Positions 1 to 5,201 of a DNA stretch of 5,201 nt are shown one piece after another (within the stretch, counting starts at the first letter, position 1; each line of letters opens with the position of its first letter). Made by a program: the position numbers and the translations under genes. The DNA comes from Candidatus Heimdallarchaeota archaeon (GTDB lineage Archaea; Asgardarchaeota; Heimdallarchaeia; JABLTI01), in assembly GCA_023128635.1 (NCBI GenBank), contig JAGMDP010000030.1, positions 1 through 5,201 on the forward strand, read 5' to 3'. Below the pieces are notes generated by a model, which had not been told where the DNA came from, made no database searches, and saw nothing but the letters and a program-made list of their open reading frames with translations.

Positions 1-1239
1 ACTCATTATATGACTGAAGAGGAAACAATTTCTGGTGTAGTTGATAAAATCAGAACTGAACTTGATGAGAGAATCGCTTATTTTGAAGAAAAGAACCTGC
101 TTTTAGAAAAGCAAAGAGTTTCTGAAAGAACACGGTATGACCTTGAATTACTACAATCAATTGGTTATTGTCCTGGAATTGAAAACTACTCTATGTATTT
201 AGACAATCGTAATTTCGGTGAACGACCATTTGTTTTATTAGATCATTTTCCTGAAGATTTCCTCATGGTTATTGATGAATCCCATATTACTATACCTCAA
301 GTTGGTGGTATGTATGCGGGAGATCGTTCACGAAAACAAACGCTAGTGAATTATGGCTTCCGACTTCCATCAGCACTTGAGAATCGTCCCCTTCAATTTG
401 AAGAATTTAAAGCTTTCATGAAAAAAGTTATTTTTACTTCAGCAACTCCAGGACCATATGAATATGACCATAATGAAGCCATTGTTGAACAAATTATTCG
501 TCCAACTGGACTAGTCGACCCTGAAATTATCATTAAACCTATTGAAAATCAAGTAGATGTATTGCTTGATGAAATAATAAAGCGTGTAAAAATTAAAGAA
601 AGAACTTTAGTTACCACACTAACTAAAAGAATGGCTGAAGAATTAGCTCAATATCTAGCTGAGAAAGGGATAAAAGCGGAATACCTGCACTCAGAAATTC
701 ATACTATAGATAGAGTATCAATCCTCCGTGATTTGCGTAAAGGAAAATTCGATGTTATTGTTGGTATTAATCTTTTACGAGAAGGCTTGGACCTGCCAGA
801 AGTATCATTGGTTACTATATTAGATGCAGACAAAGAAGGTTTTCTTAGATCTCAACGTTCCCTCACCCAAATTATTGGAAGAGCTTCAAGGAATATAAAT
901 GGAAAAGTGATTCTTTTTGCGGATAATATGACTAATTCGATCAAGAGAACAGTAGAAGATAATAATCGCAGGAGAAGAATACAGATACAACACAACAAGA
1001 AACACGGTATTACTCCACAAACAATCCAAAAATCATTGGAAGACATAACTGATGGATTAATAAAATTAGAGAAAATTCCTGCCAGGAAAGCTCAAGAATT
1101 CAGACAAATGGAAGAAAGTGATTTGGTTCTCGTTCTTATGGAGCTAAAAGATCAAATGAAAGAAGCAGCACAAAAACTTGAATTTGAAAAAGCAGCTGAA
1201 ATTCGTGATTTAATTCGTGAATTAGAAGGTGCCAACTGA
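1..1239 (+). CDS. uvrB: Excinuclease ABC subunit UvrB, C-terminal part (5' truncated by window)
   Basis: UvrB is the damage-verifying helicase-like subunit of the UvrABC nucleotide excision repair complex; UvrA loads it on DNA and it recruits the UvrC nuclease. About 412 residues are visible of a family length near 660-670. The frame is open from base 1 (Thr-His-Tyr), matching the family's HYVT segment, so the ATG at 10 is an internal Met and the true start, Walker A and beta-hairpin lie off-window. Visible motifs are the Walker B box DESH (274-285), GMYAGDRSRK, SATPGPYE (439-462), GINLLREGLD (763-792), the arginine-finger motif QIIGRASRN (868-894) and the HGITPQTI segment. The last 39 residues (1120-1236) form the UVR motif that contacts UvrC. 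All motifs look functional. The gene is common in bacteria and patchy in archaea, which suggests old transfer from bacteria (family knowledge, not shown here). Identification is very secure. Confidence 0.97.
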   Translation, partial: THYMTEEETISGVVDKIRTELDERIAYFEEKNLLLEKQRVSERTRYDLELLQSIGYCPGIENYSMYLDNRNFGERPFVLLDHFPEDFLMVIDESHITIPQVGGMYAGDRSRKQTLVNYGFRLPSALENRPLQFEEFKAFMKKVIFTSATPGPYEYDHNEAIVEQIIRPTGLVDPEIIIKPIENQVDVLLDEIIKRVKIKERTLVTTLTKRMAEELAQYLAEKGIKAEYLHSEIHTIDRVSILRDLRKGKFDVIVGINLLREGLDLPEVSLVTILDADKEGFLRSQRSLTQIIGRASRNINGKVILFADNMTNSIKRTVEDNNRRRRIQIQHNKKHGITPQTIQKSLEDITDGLIKLEKIPARKAQEFRQMEESDLVLVLMELKDQMKEAAQKLEFEKAAEIRDLIRELEGAN

Positions 1240-1276
1240 AAATTCAGAACCTTTAAGCAATTCTTTAAAAAGCGAG

Positions 1277-1293
1277 TATTTTATCTTTAAATA
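1277..1293 (+). promoter_or_regulatory. Possible archaeal TATA region for endA-rpiA
   Basis: The 84 bases between uvrB and endA contain AT-rich boxes TATTTTAT (1277-1284) and TTTAAATA (1286-1293), 31-47 bases before the TTG start. An archaeal TATA centre lies about 26 bases before transcription start, so either box would give a short leader or nearly none. The same T-rich stretch could serve as the uvrB terminator. In such AT-rich DNA this is only a candidate. Confidence 0.3.
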
Positions 1294-1312
1294 AGTAAAA
1301 AGACCAATTCCA

Positions 1313-1317
1313 GTGAT
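1313..1317 (+). promoter_or_regulatory. Ribosome-binding site for endA
   Basis: GTGAT matches the 3' half of the archaeal Shine-Dalgarno consensus GGAGGTGAT. It ends 6 bases before the TTG at 1324. It supports TTG as the start, because the frame has a stop at 1288-1290 and no in-frame ATG or GTG near the N-terminus. Confidence 0.5.
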
Positions 1318-1323
1318 GTTATT

Positions 1324-1929
1324 TTGGAAAATCAAGAAAAGAACCAAAAAAATTCTGAAGATGCAAGCTTTATTGTACAGAAAACTAAGAAAAAGAAATC
1401 TTCGGAGCCTATTCTTACTAAATTGAAAAATAAAGAGATTCTTATCGAAGATCACCAAGATGCAAGAATAATATATGACAATGGTTACTATGGTGTTCTC
1501 AATAAAGACAAAACCTTATCACTGAATTTTGAGGAAGCTCTTCATTTACTGGAAAGAGATGTTATACAAATCGCTGATGAAAACGGCGTTTCGCTCGATG
1601 TGAGCAATTGTGCTCGAATATTTTCTGAAAGAAAGTATAGTTTTTGGTCAGATTATTTAGTCTATAAAGACCTAAGAAATAGAGGATATATTGTAGGACA
1701 AGGCATTAGTGATGTAGTAAAATATCGTCTCTATCCACGTGGGGCAAAAATAGGTCAAGAAGTTGCGAAAATCATGGTTAGCCCATTAGGAGAGGGTATG
1801 ACAATTAATATTGAAAGTTTAGATGAAATTGTAACCCAAACTCAAAGTTTGAAGAAGAAATTGTTAATTGCTTGCGTTGATCGATTGGGTGATGTTTCTT
1901 ATTATGAATTACAAACACTCTTCAATTAA
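1324..1929 (+). CDS. endA: tRNA-splicing endonuclease subunit, EndA family, lacking the catalytic His
   Basis: EndA-family proteins cut the bulge-helix-bulge at tRNA intron borders in archaea. This 201-residue protein has a Lys/Glu/Gln-rich N-terminus (1-28), an EndA N-terminal-like region (about 35-100) and a C-terminal nuclease-fold domain (about 104-200) with YLVYKDLRNRGYIV and the end VDRLGDVSYYE. Against M. jannaschii EndA (from memory), an ungapped alignment places Tyr137 on Tyr115 and Lys178 on Lys156. Val147 falls where the catalytic His125 should be. The acidic L10-type loop (VDRLGD), used in subunit contacts, is kept. The protein may thus be the structural partner in an (alpha-beta)2 enzyme, with the catalytic subunit elsewhere, or a weakened enzyme. 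The start is TTG, set by the upstream stop at 1288 and the GTGAT site. It lies 18 bases before rpiA and is probably co-transcribed with it. The family is secure; the subunit role is inferred. Confidence 0.9.
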   Translation: MENQEKNQKNSEDASFIVQKTKKKKSSEPILTKLKNKEILIEDHQDARIIYDNGYYGVLNKDKTLSLNFEEALHLLERDVIQIADENGVSLDVSNCARIFSERKYSFWSDYLVYKDLRNRGYIVGQGISDVVKYRLYPRGAKIGQEVAKIMVSPLGEGMTINIESLDEIVTQTQSLKKKLLIACVDRLGDVSYYELQTLFN

Positions 1930-1947
1930 GAGTAAATCAGTAAATAG

Positions 1948-2664
1948 ATGTGGGAAACAATGGCTGGGAATAAAAAAGCAATTCAAGAAATGAAAAGAAA
2001 AGCAGCAAAAGAAGCACTCAGATTCGTAAAAGATGGAATGGTCCTTGGAATCGGGAGTGGATCGACGGTTAGAGAATTCATAAAATTATTAGGAACCTCA
2101 GATTTTGACACTCAAAAAATCGTTTGCATTCCAAGTTCGTTTGATACTGAAAACATGTTAATAGAAAATAATATGGTGGTCGGATCATTAAACCAATTTC
2201 CTGTTATTGATTTAACTGTTGATGGAGCAGATAGAGTCGATAAAGACCTAAATGTAATCAAGGGTGGAGGTGCTGCATTATTAAGAGAAAAGATAATTGC
2301 TGCTGCAGCTAAAGATCTAGTTATCATTGTTGATGAATCAAAAATGGTTGATGAATTAGGAGGAAGTTTTCCCATTCCTGTCGAAGTGATTCCTCATGCT
2401 AAAGAATTCGTTAAGAGGAAATTACTAGCTCTACAAGGCGAACCCAAATTACGGATAGCTTCAGATAAACTAGGCCCTACTGTAACAGACAATGGTAATG
2501 TCATCCTAGATACAGATTTTAAAATAATTAGCAATCCTACTATATTTGAAGGAATTCTAAACAATATTCCAGGTGTTATGGAAAATGGTCTTTTCCCAAG
2601 TTACTTAGTAAGCAGAGTAATAGTTGCATCTGAAAAAGAGATAAAAATAAAGGAAAAAACATGA
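1948..2664 (+). CDS. rpiA: Ribose-5-phosphate isomerase A
   Basis: RpiA interconverts ribose-5-phosphate and ribulose-5-phosphate in the cytoplasm. In archaea it supplies ribose for nucleotides, often from the ribulose-monophosphate or pentose routes. The 238-residue protein shows the phosphate-binding loop GIGSGST (34-40), IPSSFDT (61-67), VDGAD (91-95), IKGGGAALLREK (104-115), PIPVEVIPHA (142-151) and TVTDNGNVILD (178-188). By spacing to E. coli RpiA, Asp92, Asp95, Lys105 and Glu114 match Asp81, Asp84, Lys94 and the general base Glu103, so the active site is complete. The residue after DGAD is Arg96, where most family members have Glu. The Lys-rich tail (230-237) makes it slightly longer than the 219-residue E. 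coli enzyme. The start could also be the in-frame ATG at 1960, which gives MAGNKK; neither has a strong ribosome-binding site. It follows endA by 18 bases and is probably in its operon. Confidence 0.96.
   Translation: MWETMAGNKKAIQEMKRKAAKEALRFVKDGMVLGIGSGSTVREFIKLLGTSDFDTQKIVCIPSSFDTENMLIENNMVVGSLNQFPVIDLTVDGADRVDKDLNVIKGGGAALLREKIIAAAAKDLVIIVDESKMVDELGGSFPIPVEVIPHAKEFVKRKLLALQGEPKLRIASDKLGPTVTDNGNVILDTDFKIISNPTIFEGILNNIPGVMENGLFPSYLVSRVIVASEKEIKIKEKT
2640..2660 (-). terminator. Possible T-rich terminator for the PIN-ATPase gene
   Basis: Read on the minus strand, past the TAG stop of the 615-residue gene, the sequence has a T6 run followed by CC, TTT, A and T5. This is typical of archaeal intrinsic terminators. 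It lies inside the 3' end of rpiA, whose Lys-rich tail codons create the T tract on the opposite strand, so it could be a by-product of coding. Confidence 0.35.
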
Positions 2665-2675
2665 TTTAGATAAGG

Positions 2676-2691
2676 CTATTTTTGCTTTGCG
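2676..2691 (+). terminator. Possible T-rich terminator for endA-rpiA
   Basis: Just after the rpiA stop, the plus strand reads TATTTTTGCTTTG (T5 then T3). Archaeal termination uses runs of T without needing a hairpin. The site overlaps the 3' end of the convergent gene, as the 11-base gap requires. No stem-loop is visible. Confidence 0.3.
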
Positions 2692-4523
2692 TGAATCGTT
2701 TCTCCTTTGTTAATCATTCTAATGATTTCCCTAGCAATAGAAGTAGCACGTTCTATTTTGATTTCACCTTTTTTGCCAATTGATCCTTGGAATAATGCCT
2801 TTTCATTTGTAGAGATTTCCACATTAATCCCTCGCAGATCTTCCTGAAAACTTAGAATAACATGTGTTTTAGTAAAGCGAATATCAACTGGTAGTTGATC
2901 TTGGAATTGAGTCTTTTCTGTTGAGTCAGCGGGTTCATCATCATAATGTAGTGCTTTGACGTCAATTCTCATACCAATTTTCTTTTCAAGTTCAGTTATA
3001 GTTTTCCCTTTACGACCAATAATTAGTGGAACTTCGTCTTCTGGTACTTCAACTCGTATTGAATTTTTACTCAATTTTGTAATCCTAATTTGCTTCGAGT
3101 TAATTTGACGACGAATAATTCTTTCAATTTCCCTTTTTTCTTGCGGTTTCATTGGTAGAGATGGTTGAGCACTTACACTGCCAACAGGAATAACCGATAC
3201 TTGTTCACCAAAAACAAAGATGTCATATTTTAATTTGTGAGTTTCAAAATCTCTTACTTCAATTACTGGGCGTGCAAGATCTCTTTCTTGCATACCGGAA
3301 GGAACTTTTACTGTCATTTTAAGTTCTAAGACATCACAGATTTCTCCATCTTCGATGAAGATAACGGTATCAAGAATACTTGGTATCATTCCGAGATCAA
3401 TTCTTCCAATAAAACGCTGGATAGCTTCAATTGCTTTGGTAGAATGAATTACACCAACTAATCCGATTCCCGAGAGACGCATATCAGCAAAAGCCTCAAA
3501 GTCAGGAGTTTTTCGCAGTTCATCAAATATAACGAAATCAGGTCTCATAAGCAACATGATATCAGCAGTTTTCCTAAAATCACCAGCAAGAGTTGTGTAT
3601 TGTGATACTTCAGGTCCTACTTGCAGATCTCGAGGTTTTTCTACTGTCTTCACGGTTTTATTTTGCGCTGCATAGAAATCAGCTAATGCTTGCGCAAAAG
3701 TTGATTTTCCTGCACCCGGTGATCCAGCTACTAAAACGCCTTCTGCTCTCTTTTTCAATCTCTCTAGTAAATTTGCAGAGAGTTTGTAATAATCCAAATT
3801 AAGTTTTGTAATAGGTTTAACTGCTGTAATCTCAAGAGCATCAGAAAACGGTGGTTGAGCGATAACAATTCTCATAGATTCAAGTTGGATAACCTTAACC
3901 CCTGGCTCATCCATTTCAATAAATGAATCCGGTGTAACACGTGCAATGGAAAGAATATCTAGGATTAATTCATCAATTTCCTCATGAGTTGTTGGGTTTT
4001 CATGTATCTTTACTAGTTGCCAATCTCCTGGTTTTCCTTTCTTTGCTTGTGGAGCAACTTTCTCTCTGATGTGTACAGACATAGTTTGTTCATCAAAGAA
4101 ATCGAAAATTCTCATAAGGGGTTTCTTCTTAGGTATTTGTTTTAGATATTCAACATTAATACCCTCAACTTCACACATAGAGACAAGAATTTTATCACTG
4201 GTGAAAACTACTGCATCGTGTTCTCGAGCTACATCTCTTATTCTCGCATCTAACTCTCCTGAAGATGCTAATCGAATTTCTTCCAGCTTTGGTCTTTCCC
4301 CTGCAAGAGTAATTGGAACCCCCATACGTTTGCATTCAAATCGAAGATTCTTTAATTCCTCTATCCCTTCAAAACCTTTGGCTCGATGATTGTTTGCCAT
4401 ATTCTCAATTTCACTTATCACTACGTGTGGAATAATAACTTCTACTACTTTCCCTTCAAGAGCAAGAATTTCTTCTACGAGAAACTTTGAAATGATTACA
4501 CTAGTATCTGGTACTATTTTCAC
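2676..4523 (-). CDS. PIN domain–ATPase–KH domain protein (PINc/VapC family ATPase, PINA-like)
   Basis: The 615 residues give three modules. The PIN nuclease domain (1-127) keeps four acidic residues, Asp6, Glu38, Asp92 and Asp110. A PilT/VirB11-like ATPase (about 235-400) has Walker A GSPGAGKST (267-275, bases 3699-3725), Walker B FVIFDE (330-335) and a VIHST histidine box (358-362) followed by AIEAIQRF. A KH domain (about 487-523) has the GRKG loop (503-506). The C-terminus has a second GKKGEI loop (583-588) and a basic tail. This is the COG1855 type. The Sulfolobus member PINA was described as a hexameric ATPase that promotes Holliday-junction branch migration with Hjc and Hjm; an RNA role is also possible from the KH domain. 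No membrane segment is seen, so it is probably cytoplasmic. The GTG start is fixed by an in-frame stop 6 bases upstream; AGGA lies 13 bases before it. It converges on rpiA and diverges from the membrane-protein gene. The family is secure; the function here is inferred. Confidence 0.95.
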   Translation of the reverse strand: MKIVPDTSVIISKFLVEEILALEGKVVEVIIPHVVISEIENMANNHRAKGFEGIEELKNLRFECKRMGVPITLAGERPKLEEIRLASSGELDARIRDVAREHDAVVFTSDKILVSMCEVEGINVEYLKQIPKKKPLMRIFDFFDEQTMSVHIREKVAPQAKKGKPGDWQLVKIHENPTTHEEIDELILDILSIARVTPDSFIEMDEPGVKVIQLESMRIVIAQPPFSDALEITAVKPITKLNLDYYKLSANLLERLKKRAEGVLVAGSPGAGKSTFAQALADFYAAQNKTVKTVEKPRDLQVGPEVSQYTTLAGDFRKTADIMLLMRPDFVIFDELRKTPDFEAFADMRLSGIGLVGVIHSTKAIEAIQRFIGRIDLGMIPSILDTVIFIEDGEICDVLELKMTVKVPSGMQERDLARPVIEVRDFETHKLKYDIFVFGEQVSVIPVGSVSAQPSLPMKPQEKREIERIIRRQINSKQIRITKLSKNSIRVEVPEDEVPLIIGRKGKTITELEKKIGMRIDVKALHYDDEPADSTEKTQFQDQLPVDIRFTKTHVILSFQEDLRGINVEISTNEKALFQGSIGKKGEIKIERATSIAREIIRMINKGETIHAKQK

Positions 4524-4541
4524 TGGTAATTACACATCCTT

Positions 4542-4549
4542 GCAATTCA
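4542..4549 (-). repeat. TGAATTGC element, copy 1 (upstream of the PIN-ATPase gene)
   Basis: Minus strand TGAATTGC, ending exactly 18 bases before the GTG start. It is the inverted partner of the copy at 4741-4748. It lies at or near the predicted transcription start, so it could be a shared initiator-region or operator sequence. The match is seen directly; the function is unknown. Confidence 0.45.
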
Positions 4550-4570
4550 AATTACAATGATTAAATTAAG

Positions 4571-4580
4571 CTTTAAATGC
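4571..4580 (-). promoter_or_regulatory. Candidate TATA box for the PIN-ATPase gene
   Basis: On the minus strand this reads GCATTTAAAG, preceded by a purine-rich AAAAGAAA stretch that could act as a BRE. The box centre is about 53 bases before the GTG start. A typical 26-base spacing puts transcription start near 4550 and gives a leader of roughly 26 bases. This is inference from base pattern only. Confidence 0.4.
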
Positions 4581-4702
4581 TTTCTTTTAATTCGCAAGTT
4601 CCTATGTGCTACCCTATTTTTAGTCATCTAAATTATTTTCCCCAAAATTGAATTATTACTTGTGCTAAAACCGATTTGATTTTTCCAAAATAAACCAAAT
4701 AC

Positions 4703-4714
4703 ATATACATTTAA
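4703..4714 (+). promoter_or_regulatory. Candidate TATA box for the membrane-protein gene
   Basis: ATATACATTTAA lies about 58 bases before the ATG at 4767, with CCAAAT just upstream as a possible BRE. A 26-base spacing predicts transcription start near 4735 and a leader of about 30 bases. It shares CATTTAA with the box of the divergent gene. Confidence 0.4.
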
Positions 4715-4740
4715 CTCAAAGATTGTAATAAAAGTGTAAA

Positions 4741-4748
4741 TGAATTGC
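4741..4748 (+). repeat. TGAATTGC element, copy 2 (upstream of the membrane-protein gene)
   Basis: Plus strand TGAATTGC, ending exactly 18 bases before the ATG at 4767. It is the same sequence at the same distance as copy 1 upstream of the divergent gene. GTAA precedes both copies with a one-base shift. Confidence 0.45.
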
Positions 4749-4756
4749 TTTAAACA

Positions 4757-4760
4757 GTGA
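4757..4760 (+). promoter_or_regulatory. Ribosome-binding site for the membrane-protein gene
   Basis: GTGA matches the 3' part of the archaeal GGAGGTGAT consensus and ends 6 bases before the ATG at 4767. It supports that ATG over the later in-frame Met codons. Confidence 0.45.
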
Positions 4761-4766
4761 GAGATA

Positions 4767-5201
4767 ATGCCCCATTTGAATACCTCTGAAGAAGAAAACC
4801 AAAAATCTGATCAAGAAGAAGTTGAGGAAGGAGAAAATGATTTTACATCTCTTACTCCAGAGGAAAAAGACGATTTAATTCTTGAAATGCAAGCAGAGGA
4901 AATGATGAAGAAACAAGAACAAGTAAAAGAAACATTAACTCCTGCTGTAAAAAAGAAGAAAAGACGCAAGAAAAAAAGCCCACCTTCAGGGATTGACATT
5001 GCACCCGGATTTGGTTGGGTCGTTATTAAAATGGCATCAGCAATGACATTCAGCATGGTATTTATCTTAATAGGACCAATACTCACTATCTTTTCACTGG
5101 TAAAACTCTTCCAGACAACCTGGGCTATTGATTGGAATGCGCTGTACTTTTCGGGCTATATTATTTTCATTTTTGTAGGAATCGGGATGGTTATTAGTTC
5201 C
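4767..5201 (+). CDS. Hypothetical membrane protein with acidic N-terminus and Lys/Arg patch (3' truncated)
   Basis: The frame runs from the ATG at 4767 to the window edge with no stop, giving 145 visible residues. I do not recognise the family. Residues 8-57 are rich in Glu, Asp, Gln and Lys and likely disordered or helical, with a Met/Glu/Lys stretch at 40-56. Residues 62-70 are nine Lys/Arg in a row. After a Pro/Gly turn (71-83), a hydrophobic segment at about 83-112 is a probable first membrane helix. A Trp/Asp-containing loop follows (118-125), then a second helix at about 126-145 continues past the edge. The basic patch just before the first helix predicts a cytoplasmic N-terminus by the positive-inside rule. 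A GTGA ribosome-binding site and a promoter-like box precede it, and amino-acid composition changes sharply between tail and helices, as expected of a real protein. It diverges from the PIN-ATPase gene. The coding call is fairly firm; the function is unknown. Confidence 0.8.
   Translation, partial: MPHLNTSEEENQKSDQEEVEEGENDFTSLTPEEKDDLILEMQAEEMMKKQEQVKETLTPAVKKKKRRKKKSPPSGIDIAPGFGWVVIKMASAMTFSMVFILIGPILTIFSLVKLFQTTWAIDWNALYFSGYIIFIFVGIGMVISS

Larger units (their letters stand above)
4524..4766. promoter_or_regulatory. Divergent intergenic promoter region
   Basis: These 243 bases between two divergent start codons are strongly AT-rich and hold no open frame, tRNA or RNA gene that I can recognise. 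Both ends carry a CATTTAA box and a TGAATTGC element facing their own gene. The middle (about 4590-4700) shows only low-complexity A/T runs and a short CCCC stretch near 4640. The region most likely contains two back-to-back promoters. Confidence 0.6.

Noticed and set aside
10..12. ATG at 10 as the start of uvrB
   Set aside because: The frame is open to base 1, and the Thr-His-Tyr before this Met continues the conserved HYVT segment in mid-protein. The first third of UvrB is missing, so the start is off-window.
1236..1247. CTGAAAATTCAG inverted repeat at the uvrB stop as a hairpin terminator
   Set aside because: The stem is only 4-5 base pairs with a tiny loop and has no T run directly after it. 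A match of this size is expected by chance in AT-rich DNA.
1257..1263. A third GAATTGC match (minus strand) near the uvrB stop
   Set aside because: It is 7 bases only, lies at no matching distance from a start codon, and faces back into uvrB, so it was not counted with the paired elements at the right end.
1316..1318. ATG just before endA as its start
   Set aside because: It is in another frame and reaches a stop after a few dozen codons. The EndA frame begins with the TTG at 1324.
2112..2375. Minus-strand open frame of 87 codons inside rpiA
   Set aside because: It overlaps fully conserved RpiA motifs and shows no homology-like motif or ribosome-binding site.
3593..4389. Two plus-strand open frames inside the PIN-ATPase gene
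   Set aside because: Both lie opposite conserved ATPase and PIN coding sequence and look like antisense shadows.
4971..4977. A7 run in the Lys/Arg block as a programmed frameshift site
   Set aside because: The zero frame stays open and enters clear membrane helices right after the run. There is no stimulatory structure or sensible alternative-frame product.
4811..5086. Minus-strand open frame of 91 codons at the right end
   Set aside because: It is the reverse shadow of the plus-strand membrane-protein gene. Its Ser/Phe-rich composition reflects the A/G-rich Lys and Glu codons opposite, and it has no recognisable motif.

Overview
The window reads as a low-GC archaeal chromosome fragment, densely coded. 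The archaeal call rests on three genes: a PIN–ATPase–KH protein of the archaeal PINA/COG1855 type, an archaeal-type tRNA-splicing endonuclease subunit, and an rpiA beside them. Possible TATA boxes and GTGA-type ribosome-binding sites agree with this. The bacterial-type UvrB is a gene that many mesophilic archaea carry, and it is generally seen as acquired from bacteria. An Asgard-type or other AT-rich mesophilic archaeon is a reasonable guess, but the sequence does not settle the lineage.

Layout, left to right. Positions 1-1239 (+) hold the C-terminal 60% or so of UvrB, cut by the left edge. After an 84-base gap, 1324-1929 (+) encodes an EndA-family tRNA-splicing endonuclease subunit that starts at TTG. 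Only 18 bases later, 1948-2664 (+) encodes ribose-5-phosphate isomerase A, so endA and rpiA look co-transcribed. The rpiA gene converges, with an 11-base gap, on a 615-residue PIN–ATPase–KH protein at 2676-4523 (-). A 243-base AT-rich divergent promoter region (4524-4766) separates that gene from an unrecognised membrane-protein gene, 4767 to the right edge (+). This last gene has no stop codon inside the window.

The genes do not form one pathway. UvrB (nucleotide excision repair) and the PINA-like protein (linked in Sulfolobus to Holliday-junction processing) both concern DNA maintenance. EndA handles tRNA introns, and RpiA feeds ribose-5-phosphate to nucleotide synthesis. No mobile element, CRISPR array, tRNA or rRNA gene was seen.

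Two points deserve most attention. The EndA-family protein keeps the catalytic Tyr and Lys positions but has Val where the catalytic His should be, so it may be a structural subunit. The two divergent genes at the right each carry the same 8-base element, TGAATTGC, exactly 18 bases before the start codon, each with a CATTTAA box 23-26 bases further upstream. I found no convincing new multi-gene system.
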